From assembly GCF_014230145.1 (NCBI RefSeq), contig NZ_JACHVC010000012.1, positions 315,001 through 379,000 of the forward strand: a stretch of 64,000 nt of DNA. Direction: 5' to 3'. Of the stretch, positions 7,481 through 15,892 are shown piece by piece. Positions within the stretch are counted from its first letter, which is position 1; each line of letters opens with the position of its first letter. Both the position numbers and the translations under genes were made by a program. This stretch comes from Pelagicoccus albus. Its GTDB lineage: Bacteria > Verrucomicrobiota > Verrucomicrobiia > Opitutales > Opitutaceae. The notes beneath the pieces were generated by a model. That model did not search any database and was not told where the DNA came from. It saw only the letters and a list, made by a program, of their open reading frames with translations.

Positions 7481-8509
7481 GTGTTGCGGATGATTGCGCG
7501 AAAAAGATGGATACAAGTTTGCGGTAGAGCTCTCTCGAGAGCTTCAGTTTATACCATTTTTTTCGCGAGCGTCCTTGCGTTGGCGGCAGTATTGGGACTC
7601 TCCCTCCAACTTGGGGCTCTGCTGGGAATCGCGCTTGGGATAATCCTCTTCCTTCGTGGGTCGTCACGAATCTCCTTACTCGCGTCTGCGCTCATTTTCC
7701 TCAGCGCTACAGTAGTTTACCTTTCTCGCCAACCGAGCAATGAAAGGACCTGGCTCGCCGAATACTCGAAACAGCCGAAGATTCAATTCGTTGAGCGAGA
7801 TATGAGGATCGAAGATCTCCGCGACTTCCGATGGAAATCGGAGTTCGAGTTCGAACAAAACTGGATCAAATCGACTTACAAACTGAACTACCTTAATGGG
7901 CTAGAGGTGATCGTCGTCCCACTCGCCGATTCGGAATTGGCCGCCCACGTTATGCTGTCGTTCACCTTCGAAAATTCGGAGCCATTGTTGGTATCCGTTG
8001 AGGCAAGACGAGAAATCGGCGAGCAATATAGTCTGACAGCAGGGGCTACTCGCCAATTTGAGTTGGCATACGTTTTTGGTACCGAAAGCGATCTCTTGGC
8101 ACTACGTATCCTACACCGGGGCGACATCGTATATAGCTTTCCCATAAAAGCAGACAGGGCCTTTATCGAAGCCCTACTGCGGGAGCTGGCGGATACGGCC
8201 AACAGCCTCGTGGACACCCCCAAGTTTTACCAAACCTTGAGGACAAACTGCACCACTACGCTTTTCGAACATACAAACCAGGTGCTGGACGAGACACTGC
8301 CATGGGAAAAAGGCATCCTGTTTCCAGCCAAACTGGGAGAGCTCCTCCATCGAAGAAAACTCGTGGATACGGAATTGGGATGGTCAGATGCTAAACAGCT
8401 CTTTCGGTTAGACGAAAGAGCCAGAGTTGAGGCCAAACGGAGCGGATTCTCCGAGGCACTTCAAAAAATCAGAACAACAAGGATAATCTCCCCGAGTGCC
8501 ATCGACTAA
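7481..8509 (+). CDS. DUF4105 (Lnb N-terminal-like) membrane protein
   Basis: A 342-residue protein. Two or three N-terminal membrane helices (about 22-42, 43-60, 65-82) are followed by a large domain with the DUF4105 pattern, including a conserved NCTTTLFEH motif at about 256-264 and a C-terminal YxxGxLF-like KGILFPAKLGELL. DUF4105 is the N-terminal domain of Lnb-type proteins, and the Cys/His motif suggests a papain-like or lipid-related hydrolase fold facing the periplasm. Function is unknown. The gene begins with GTG at 7481; an in-frame ATG at 7490 is equally possible. Its stop overlaps the stop of a tiny lipoprotein gene on the other strand. Confidence 0.8.
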   Translation: MLRMIARKRWIQVCGRALSRASVYTIFFASVLALAAVLGLSLQLGALLGIALGIILFLRGSSRISLLASALIFLSATVVYLSRQPSNERTWLAEYSKQPKIQFVERDMRIEDLRDFRWKSEFEFEQNWIKSTYKLNYLNGLEVIVVPLADSELAAHVMLSFTFENSEPLLVSVEARREIGEQYSLTAGATRQFELAYVFGTESDLLALRILHRGDIVYSFPIKADRAFIEALLRELADTANSLVDTPKFYQTLRTNCTTTLFEHTNQVLDETLPWEKGILFPAKLGELLHRRKLVDTELGWSDAKQLFRLDERARVEAKRSGFSEALQKIRTTRIISPSAID

Positions 8510-8646
8510 TCCTCTAGGTCGACCAAGTTGGCGACACTAGCGTCCACCGCATCGGATAGTTCTTCGTTGCCACAAGCGGCAAAAGCTAAAGCAGCTAGAA
8601 TCAAGGCTAGGATCGAAGTCGTAGTTCTGGAAGCTTTGTATTTCAT
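8506..8646 (-). CDS. Tiny lipoprotein (46 aa)
   Basis: A short minus-strand gene of 46 codons: MKYKASRTTTSILAL, a hydrophobic stretch of Leu and Ala, then the lipobox-like FAACG with the lipidated cysteine at residue 25. The mature peptide is 22 residues and strongly acidic (NEELSDAVDAS, ending VDLED). A GGGGA ribosome-binding site lies five bases before the ATG. Leu at -3 of the lipobox is replaced by Phe, which is tolerated but not ideal. Its stop codon overlaps that of the DUF4105 gene by three bases. It recalls entericidin-size lipoproteins in length only; function is unknown. Confidence 0.6.
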   Translation of the reverse strand: MKYKASRTTTSILALILAALAFAACGNEELSDAVDASVANLVDLED

Positions 8647-8740
8647 GCATTCCCCATTTCAGTATCCATGCCAGAATACAAAAAAAGGGAAATATTCCAC
8701 GATACCAGAGGGGAGAAAAAAATCTTCGCCCTACGCGACT

Positions 8741-8756
8741 CCCCTCAATTGAGGGG
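8741..8756. repeat. 16-bp perfect palindrome upstream of the tiny lipoprotein
   Basis: CCCCTCAATTGAGGGG is a perfect palindrome about 95 bases upstream of the lipoprotein ATG, with a further GAGGGG copy at 8708-8713. It could be a regulator binding site. It is unlikely to be a terminator because no U-tract follows on either strand. Confidence 0.45.
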
Positions 8757-8802
8757 AAAAATCATATTTGCAAGTAGAGCTAGTGCGTAATGCACGACTC
8801 CT

Positions 8803-11616
8803 TCACTCACAAAGCGATTTGATCTGCTCAACACTCAGCTCCAGCAAATCAGATGGCCCCTCACTATTAATGTATTCAACGAGGCATTTGCGAAGGCAGG
8901 TAACCACCGGATTGTCTTTGGCCCCTAGATCCACGCTACAGAGGATCAGACGTCCTTTTCCAACCTTGACCTCAAACGCCAAAGCAAGACGCCTGACGTG
9001 GAACCAATCATCCACCACCCGTATGATGGGGTTCACCGATTCGGGTAGTAGGTCCAAGTTCATGGCCGCCGCATTTTTGATAACGTACCACCACTGCCAA
9101 TCGCTATACTTCCCAGTCGGAAATCCGTCCAAGGCTGGATGTTCCGGATCGCAGAGGACGCCCATCGTATGAGGAGCTTGTTCGTTGGTCCAGGATGTGT
9201 TCCAAAAAGTCGTCGAGAAGCCGAGTTGAACCGGACCATTCTCGTCTCCCTTAACCCTGTCTGGATCCAACTGAAGCAGAACGGTTTCTCCCGCATTCAA
9301 TCGAGCCTCTGTTTCCTCATCCAGTTCAGACACCATCGACGGGTCTCCCAATTTGGAAGATTCCTGATCTTTTGAATACAACCAAATCGACCAATCGTTT
9401 TCAATCGTCGTCCCTTCGATTCCCAAAACAAAACGGTAGCGGGCCGGAGTCGCCAGTCCCTTGAAATCCAAGGAAACAATACCGAGCGGTAACAAACCAT
9501 CCGGAGGCAAATCACGGCTGGGTAGCGTTCCCGCTAGTACCACTTCCCCTTCGTCATTAAGCATCTTCCACTCGGGTACAGCCGCTTCGATTGTCTTCTC
9601 GCCATAATGAGCCAATTCCAAATCAATGCTCACAGATTCTCCATCTTGGAAAACTCGCTTTGGGAATCGGGCCAGCGGCGTGATAGCTGAAGCGAAACGT
9701 CTATATTCTTCGGCAGAGATGTAAGCCTTTGAATCCCAAAAGGGATCGAGGACTCCGACTAGCGCCGTTCCCTGCCCGGGAAAGTCATGTAAGTCGAGTA
9801 ACTGAAAACCGCCCATCTCAGGCGTCCGGAGGGCCGACTCGATATCCTCCTTGTAGCAGAGTGCCTGCAAAGTACCGGAGGCCATCACAAACTCATCCGC
9901 CAGATGCGACATGCCTTTATCGGCAAGCCATTTTTGGAAAATCTCAAAATTCTTCGGCTTCAAGTAGCCGGTATATTTAGACATCTCCTTGAAGTTTGGA
10001 TACACACACCATTGCCCGATTTCGTGGCTCACGGTGGGGACATTTTGCTCTCGAATGAACACCCGATAGTCTGATACCGTTTCAGGCGGTAACGCGTTGA
10101 TGCGAGAGCCGAGACCTTCCTCCCAATGTTGAATTCTCGGTTCAGAATGGATGTGGTAATCGTTGCCGGAAATAAGGGGCCAAGCGGACGCTCCCGTGTA
10201 CAGCCTGCGTCTGTCTTTCTTCTTGCGACGCCTCAACCAGCTTTGCAGCCACTTTTCATGATTATCCCCCTGCGGTTCATTTCCTGAGGCCATCAGAACA
10301 AAAGAGGCATGGTTACCATAGCAATCAAGAATGCGGTTCGACTCAGCTTCGATCCATCCATCCACTCCATCACCGTCGCCAAGCGAGACGCTCTGGTTAG
10401 GCCAAGAGCCAGCCTCAATCTGAATGTAGACTCCCATCTCATCGGCGAGTCTGATTGCCACTTCCGGTGGACACCAAGAATGGAAACGCACGTGATTGAG
10501 GCCATGTGCCTTTACCGTGGAGTAAACCTTTTTCCACTCTTCTTCCTCCGTAGGAGGGTGTCCCGTCTTAGGGAATATACAGCACTCCAAAGTCCCCCTC
10601 AGAAAGAGTTTCTTACCATTGATGTACAACTGCCGATCTCTTGCTTCGATCTTTCGGAATCCGAAACGGACTGGGTAATTTTCAACCTCCGATGCGGCGA
10701 GCTCTTTGAGCTCGAGCGAGAACTCATATAGAAACGGATTGAACTCATCCCAAAGAGAGGCGTCTCCATCAAACCGATACACAAGCTCGAAGGCGACAGC
10801 TTCATCGGAAATGGCAATCTGACACGGTTCGCACTTTCCTTCTAGCGGTTGCGACTTGCCGATCGGCGCAACCGCGGCTGCAAGAGTGATCTCCTGACGC
10901 TTCTCAAAAATCGATTTCAAAGTACCACGCACTTTGACGTCTTTTTTCGCTGCGTCAGGATAGAGCTGCAAATCTTCCACCCATATAGGATCCATCGCTT
11001 GTAGTTCTAATCTACCGACGATCCCATTCCAGTTCCCTTGGGTGTGATCGGATATGCTATGAGAGTTCTCGCCCAAATCGATAAGTAGCGAGTTGTCGAC
11101 GCGAATGGTGATCCGGTGCGATTCGCAATTAGTCGCCAAGCCAAGTTCATAGACATGGGGAACGCTCAGACTCATATTCGAACCAATTTCTTTACCATCG
11201 AGCCAAACCGTTGTTTTCCAGTGAGTTCTCTCGAGAAATAGAACGATGCGTTTACCGAGCCAAGATTCCGGAACCTCGAAGCTCTTTTCAAACCAGGACG
11301 CACCTGAATAATAGAGCTCCGGCTGCAACCAAAACGGAACCTTCACATTCCCATCTTCCCGGTATTCAGCGAAACGATCGGACTCGTAGTATGAAGGATC
11401 AAAGACACTACCAATCCAAGGAGTTTTGGCGGTAACTTCGTTTCCGATTCCTTGGGAAGTCAGGTCTCCGGGTAAGCGAGCTTGATCGGGCAGAGTCTTG
11501 CCATACCAAGCCTCGTCCAAACCAACCCCATTCGGGTCCAAGGCGAAATTCCATTGTCCAGCGAGGGACAAAACTTTGCTAGTCCGTGATATCACAGCAG
11601 GAGTATTCAAACTCAT
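8803..11616 (-). CDS. Glycoside hydrolase family 2 (beta-galactosidase/glucuronidase-like)
   Basis: A 937-residue GH2 enzyme. The N-terminal sugar-binding jelly roll (about 15-210) has the family pattern YSGASWFEKSFEVPESW and a VWLDGKEIG strand. An immunoglobulin-like sandwich follows (about 215-320), then the TIM barrel (from about 322, RFGFRKIEARDRQLYING). The acid/base is Glu447 in ASGNEPQ and the nucleophile is probably Glu532 in SHEIGQW. About 400 further residues form C-terminal beta domains. No signal peptide is visible, so the enzyme is probably cytoplasmic. It acts on beta-linked sugars; the exact substrate is not readable. It lies 33 bases downstream of the DUF5107-TPR gene on the same strand, so the two form an operon. 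Confidence 0.92.
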   Translation of the reverse strand: MSLNTPAVISRTSKVLSLAGQWNFALDPNGVGLDEAWYGKTLPDQARLPGDLTSQGIGNEVTAKTPWIGSVFDPSYYESDRFAEYREDGNVKVPFWLQPELYYSGASWFEKSFEVPESWLGKRIVLFLERTHWKTTVWLDGKEIGSNMSLSVPHVYELGLATNCESHRITIRVDNSLLIDLGENSHSISDHTQGNWNGIVGRLELQAMDPIWVEDLQLYPDAAKKDVKVRGTLKSIFEKRQEITLAAAVAPIGKSQPLEGKCEPCQIAISDEAVAFELVYRFDGDASLWDEFNPFLYEFSLELKELAASEVENYPVRFGFRKIEARDRQLYINGKKLFLRGTLECCIFPKTGHPPTEEEEWKKVYSTVKAHGLNHVRFHSWCPPEVAIRLADEMGVYIQIEAGSWPNQSVSLGDGDGVDGWIEAESNRILDCYGNHASFVLMASGNEPQGDNHEKWLQSWLRRRKKKDRRRLYTGASAWPLISGNDYHIHSEPRIQHWEEGLGSRINALPPETVSDYRVFIREQNVPTVSHEIGQWCVYPNFKEMSKYTGYLKPKNFEIFQKWLADKGMSHLADEFVMASGTLQALCYKEDIESALRTPEMGGFQLLDLHDFPGQGTALVGVLDPFWDSKAYISAEEYRRFASAITPLARFPKRVFQDGESVSIDLELAHYGEKTIEAAVPEWKMLNDEGEVVLAGTLPSRDLPPDGLLPLGIVSLDFKGLATPARYRFVLGIEGTTIENDWSIWLYSKDQESSKLGDPSMVSELDEETEARLNAGETVLLQLDPDRVKGDENGPVQLGFSTTFWNTSWTNEQAPHTMGVLCDPEHPALDGFPTGKYSDWQWWYVIKNAAAMNLDLLPESVNPIIRVVDDWFHVRRLALAFEVKVGKGRLILCSVDLGAKDNPVVTCLRKCLVEYINSEGPSDLLELSVEQIKSLCE

Positions 11617-11649
11617 AGTAGACTAATTCAATTCGGGTTTTGGAGTAGC

Positions 11650-14600
11650 TTACACCTCGGACATCGCGGCGAGCCCTGCTTCCGCCAAGGATTTTAGCTT
11701 ATCGAGCCGTATGGTCTGGGCCTCTTGTAGCTTATCTTCAAATACAAGGAGATTCGGAAGCGAAGTCGCAAAGTAATCAATCTTCGCCTTCTTTCCCCTA
11801 AGCTCTTCCGTGTAAGCGATCATCGATTTGAAAAGTTTGACGGCCTCCGCTTCTTCGCCGAGCTCCCGGAGCGACAACCCCTTGAAATAAGAGAGTTCCG
11901 AGAAGGCGACGACTTCCATATTCTGAAAATCATTGTCCTCGCTAGCGCTCTTGTGGAAAGCTTCCCTCGCTTCCGTTTCTCGACCGAGGGCCCGCAGAGC
12001 CCGACCGATCCAATAGTTCACGTCAGCCTTGGCTTGCAGCAGGTGATAAGCCTCACCCAAGTTTTCCGGTGTCTGAAGAGCCGACTCAAAGTACCCCAAG
12101 GCGGTTTCGTTCTCCCCTCGCTCCAAGCACACCTCACCTAAGAGCAACTTGGCACGTGTGTATTGACGCAACACCTTTCCTTCGCCGCCTTCCCACGGAT
12201 GAAAGCGACGAGTCTCCAAAAGCTCCAAGGCTTCTTCCGCGCGACCACAAGAGTTCAGCAGTTCGGCATAAGCGACACAGGCGTCGTCTCTCGACAAAAC
12301 CAAATCAATTCTCGATTCTAGATAGGCCAAGCGCTCATCTTCCGCTTCGCCTAGACGCTCACGCAGCTGATCAAACTCGGAAACCAAACGGGCATCAGCC
12401 GGATCCGCCGCGATCGCCTTGACATAGGCCTCTCTCGCTTTCGTCCCGTCACGTTCCAGATTCCAGTAGGCAATCCCCAGATTACGCTCCGTGGTGGAGT
12501 AACCGGATCCTAACGCAATCGCCGACTCCCAAGCCGCAACCGCGTCGCTGTGACGGCGTCGATCATAGTATAGGTTTCCAAGACCGTAGGAAGACAGCCA
12601 CCCCTTCTTCTGAGCTTTCGCCCATTCGAGGACAATCATCTCTTCCAGCCGAAATGGGAAAAAGTAGTCCGCCTTCTGAGCTTCCGCTTCCAGCAAGGTC
12701 TCCTTCGCACTTTCGAGATCAACTGACTGAGCTTGAACCCACGCCTTTAAGAACAATATCGACTGAGAGCGCTCTAGTGGATTCGGTACCGATACCGGTT
12801 CAACGGGTGAACTCAAGTGCCAATCGATCAGTTTCAAGACGCTTTCGTATTCACCAATGGATACGTAATCAAACGCGATATCCAAAACTGTCTGAGCGTC
12901 GTTTCGGAAGGTGCCCAGGAAGCCTTCTCTTCCCTCTTGCGACAATCCCTTACCTTCCCAGCTGCTCCAGGGATCAAGCGGATCTATAGCAGCTATTTCG
13001 GCTAGGATCGACTGAGCTCCCTTCAAATCTCCAGACTTACGCAAGCAAATCGCAAGCAAGGTCTTGGCGCTATTGCTTGAAGCATTCGTCTCTAGGCTGC
13101 TCTTGGCATGCTCGATCGCTTTTGAAAGATCGCCTTTCTTTAAATCGAGACAGGCAATTGCATAATAGGCAGCGGCTCGCCATTCGTAATTCCAAGTGGA
13201 CTTGTAGAAATACGCGTAAGCAGCTTCATCCTCTCCCAAATAACGTTTGGCAAGTCCCGCGTAATAGAGCGTTTCGCCATCGGCAGGATTCGGGTGCAAC
13301 GCGGTCAATCGTTTCAATGCTGTATCCAAATAAGCGCTCGCCTTAGCAAACTCTCCGCGTCGTAAAGCGGCTTTTCCGAGCGCTGCGTTGCTACGTGAAT
13401 CACAGGCATCCCGCTTCAAGGCCTCGTTCCAGTAAAGCTCTGGGTCACGCGTAGGATGACGATACTGCTCTAAATGTTCTCCGACCAAGAAGAGCTCTTC
13501 GTTCGAAACGATGTCCTCAGGCAGAGCGGGCTCTTTCGCCAGCTCGCGACTTGGTGCGGCATCTCTTTTACCTAATGGACGATATTGCCCCAGCAAGGTT
13601 CCATCGCTGTCAAAAACCGAGACGAGAAGGCTTTCTTCAGATTCGCCAGCCAGACGTAAATCGACGGCTCTCCATGTTTCGCCGGGTTTCAAATCAAGAG
13701 TTTCCTCCAGCAATACGGAGGCAGTCTCCGATACTCGAACCGTCAGCCCTGTCCGGTTTCTGGATACATTTAGCCCGAGCTCGATAGAGCGGTCGTTAGC
13801 GACCACGCATCGGATAGCGACCTCTTCGTTCGCCTCTTGCACAGGCCCGAGCTTCTGGATTGGCCACCAAAATTGAGAGAAGGTTTTAGTCTCATACGGC
13901 AAGAGGTAGGAGAAGTCTGGCTGGTTATCTGTATAAACTCCGGCCATCAACTCAACGTAAGGCCCTCCTTCATCGGTCAGCTCGCGGTCCCAAGCCCAGC
14001 CAAATCCATGATTTCCCCAAGTCCACTGCTTCTTGCCCGGAGACAAATGTTTGTTGGCCACATGAACGAATCCGCCTTCAGCCGCGTAGTCGTAACCACC
14101 AAAGAAGCTACCATCTGTTTCACAGACCATATAACTGGTGGGTACTGGAATGTTCTTGTACCAGCTTAGATCATTGGCTCCAGTCCGGTTTTGGTAGTCG
14201 ACTCCATAATACGGATTATTGGCCTGCGGAAAAGAGCTCATGGCACGCACTGCATGGTCCGCCACGTAGGATACATCCGGCGGGAAGAAGCTCTGGAACT
14301 GGTCGTGCACCTTGGCCGCCACGTTTGCCCACCAGAGGAAAGTTTGGGTAACTGGAGTCCGGTTGAAAAGCCGGGCTCGAAGTTCCACCAAGGAGCTTCC
14401 GGGACGCAGCCGGATACCATGCATTCCCTTCATCCGTTGCAGGGGATCAAGCTCCGACATCCAAACTGTTCGCGCTCCGTCGGCTTCCTCTTCTATGAAA
14501 ACATCGGATGGCAAATAAGTGCCCGGACGATGGTGCTGCGGCCAATTAAATTCTACACCACCTGAAAGCCAGGGACCAGCAAGGCCCACCAGAGCTGGCT

Positions 14601-14898
14601 TGATCACATCTTGGCGATAGAAGAAGTCGTAGTTCGCATTGGTCTTATCTTGCCCTTTGAAAATTCGACCACCGATTTCCGGCATCAACTCGAGGTAGAC
14701 GTATTCGTTCTCCAACGACGCTATCGTGTAAGCCTGATCGACGGGCTCGTCGTAGACCTTATCCACAAAGGGGACCGGGTATACCTTGCCACTCGATCCT
14801 TGATAGATCCGTTTCTCGAAAAAAAGCGGATTCTTCTCTGGTTCTCCCAATGGGTAAGTCGGGATCTGACGTTTGCTAATATGGGCTTCTACACTCAT
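11650..14898 (-). CDS. DUF5107 domain protein with tetratricopeptide repeats
   Basis: A 1082-residue protein. The first 350 or so residues form a DUF5107 domain, a galactose-mutarotase-like beta-sandwich: ENEYVYLELMPEIGGRIF, the GGVEFNWPQHHRPGTYLPSD region and GNHGFGWAWDREL. From about residue 470 onward it is a long superhelix of TPR-like repeats (ALGKAALRRGEFAKASAYLDTAL, LGIAYWNLERDGTKAREAY and others). DUF5107-TPR proteins commonly neighbour glycosidases and are probably carbohydrate-binding or epimerase-like enzymes, but no reaction is established. The ATG at 14898 is preferred: the frame extends to 15087, but that would overlap the divergent AraC gene. It is the first gene of an operon with the GH2 enzyme. 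Confidence 0.88.
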   Translation of the reverse strand: MSVEAHISKRQIPTYPLGEPEKNPLFFEKRIYQGSSGKVYPVPFVDKVYDEPVDQAYTIASLENEYVYLELMPEIGGRIFKGQDKTNANYDFFYRQDVIKPALVGLAGPWLSGGVEFNWPQHHRPGTYLPSDVFIEEEADGARTVWMSELDPLQRMKGMHGIRLRPGSSLVELRARLFNRTPVTQTFLWWANVAAKVHDQFQSFFPPDVSYVADHAVRAMSSFPQANNPYYGVDYQNRTGANDLSWYKNIPVPTSYMVCETDGSFFGGYDYAAEGGFVHVANKHLSPGKKQWTWGNHGFGWAWDRELTDEGGPYVELMAGVYTDNQPDFSYLLPYETKTFSQFWWPIQKLGPVQEANEEVAIRCVVANDRSIELGLNVSRNRTGLTVRVSETASVLLEETLDLKPGETWRAVDLRLAGESEESLLVSVFDSDGTLLGQYRPLGKRDAAPSRELAKEPALPEDIVSNEELFLVGEHLEQYRHPTRDPELYWNEALKRDACDSRSNAALGKAALRRGEFAKASAYLDTALKRLTALHPNPADGETLYYAGLAKRYLGEDEAAYAYFYKSTWNYEWRAAAYYAIACLDLKKGDLSKAIEHAKSSLETNASSNSAKTLLAICLRKSGDLKGAQSILAEIAAIDPLDPWSSWEGKGLSQEGREGFLGTFRNDAQTVLDIAFDYVSIGEYESVLKLIDWHLSSPVEPVSVPNPLERSQSILFLKAWVQAQSVDLESAKETLLEAEAQKADYFFPFRLEEMIVLEWAKAQKKGWLSSYGLGNLYYDRRRHSDAVAAWESAIALGSGYSTTERNLGIAYWNLERDGTKAREAYVKAIAADPADARLVSEFDQLRERLGEAEDERLAYLESRIDLVLSRDDACVAYAELLNSCGRAEEALELLETRRFHPWEGGEGKVLRQYTRAKLLLGEVCLERGENETALGYFESALQTPENLGEAYHLLQAKADVNYWIGRALRALGRETEAREAFHKSASEDNDFQNMEVVAFSELSYFKGLSLRELGEEAEAVKLFKSMIAYTEELRGKKAKIDYFATSLPNLLVFEDKLQEAQTIRLDKLKSLAEAGLAAMSEV

Positions 14899-14983
14899 GG
14901 AAATCGGGTGATGGGTGATGCTTGAGGCCGGACATTCTAATACGAAGCACTTGGTATTGCAATAGGTCCAATTAACGCCCTTG

Positions 14984-15889
14984 ATGGACAATCCTATGAT
15001 TTCCAAAACAGAGGGTTTCCCCAGTGAAAAGTTGATTCGCACCCCGCTAGAGTCTCTAAACCGACTCAAACAGCTCCCCTTATGCAAATCCCTCTACGTA
15101 ACGGATATCGGCTATTTTCCTGAGGCAAGAAACCACTTCGTGCGGCGTGAAGACGGCTGTCCAAACCACATTTTGATTTACTGCATCGGCGGCCGAGGAT
15201 TTTTGACGATCGAAGGAAAAACGAGTTCGATCGATAGCGAGCAAGCGATTCTCATCCCTGCTGGAATTTCTCACGAATACGGATCCTTGCCGGGAGAGAG
15301 TTGGAGAATCTACTGGATCCATTTCAACGGAACGGAAGCAGCGGAGCTGTGCGGACAACTCCGGGAAGAATCGTGTCACACACTTTTTCTACCTCGCCCA
15401 GCGCCCATCACCGCCGCCTTCGACGATACCCTTCGCTGGGCCCAACGAAGTCACACTCCCGCTTCCCTCATAGCATTTAGCGGCAGCTGCTCAAACCTGC
15501 TTGGACTGGTGGCCGAGGGCCGTCGCCCCAGCGCGAAACGCGCCCGCCTCGTGGAGGACCGCGTTCGCTCAACAATCGGGCGGATGCAAGAAACGCTACG
15601 CAATCCGCTGGACCTAGAGGAGCTAGCCTCAGAGGCGGCCCTCTCCGTACCGCATTATTGCACTGTCTTTCGCAAGCAAACCGGCAGCTCCCCCATGCAG
15701 GTGTATACGCATTTTCGGATACAGCTAGCCTGCGACCTTTTGCACAAGACGCAACTCACCGTAAGAGAGGTGGCGGAAGAAGCAGGCTATCAAGACGCCT
15801 ACTACTTTTCGCGCACCTTCAAACGCGTAATGGGAATGGCTCCGAGAGACTACCGTTTGACCTTAGAAAACGCCCAATCACCGGGGTGA
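14984..15889 (+). CDS. AraC family transcriptional regulator
   Basis: A 301-residue regulator. The N-terminal cupin-like sugar-sensing domain spans about 25-130 (CIGGRGFLTIEGKTSSID and AILIPAGISHEYGSLPGESW). The C-terminal AraC HTH pair lies at about 205-295: DLEELASEAALSVPHYCTVF for the first HTH and TVREVAEEAGYQDAYYFSRT for the second, ending FKRVMGMAPRDYR. It is divergent from the DUF5107-TPR/GH2 operon across about 85 bases, and its stop lies three bases from the stop of the GH35 gene. It most likely activates the adjacent operon, and perhaps GH35, in response to a sugar. A TTG at 14981 directly precedes the ATG used here. Confidence 0.93.
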   Translation: MDNPMISKTEGFPSEKLIRTPLESLNRLKQLPLCKSLYVTDIGYFPEARNHFVRREDGCPNHILIYCIGGRGFLTIEGKTSSIDSEQAILIPAGISHEYGSLPGESWRIYWIHFNGTEAAELCGQLREESCHTLFLPRPAPITAAFDDTLRWAQRSHTPASLIAFSGSCSNLLGLVAEGRRPSAKRARLVEDRVRSTIGRMQETLRNPLDLEELASEAALSVPHYCTVFRKQTGSSPMQVYTHFRIQLACDLLHKTQLTVREVAEEAGYQDAYYFSRTFKRVMGMAPRDYRLTLENAQSPG

Positions 15890-15892
15890 CGT

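Noticed and set aside
8528-8752. A 74-codon plus-strand frame over the tiny lipoprotein
   Set aside because: The minus-strand frame has a signal peptide, a lipobox and a ribosome-binding site; the plus-strand frame has none.
8741-8756. Palindrome as a terminator of the GH2 operon
   Set aside because: No U-tract follows it on the minus strand.
14899-15087. Longer N-terminus of the DUF5107-TPR protein
   Set aside because: It would overlap the AraC gene start and adds residues without domain support.
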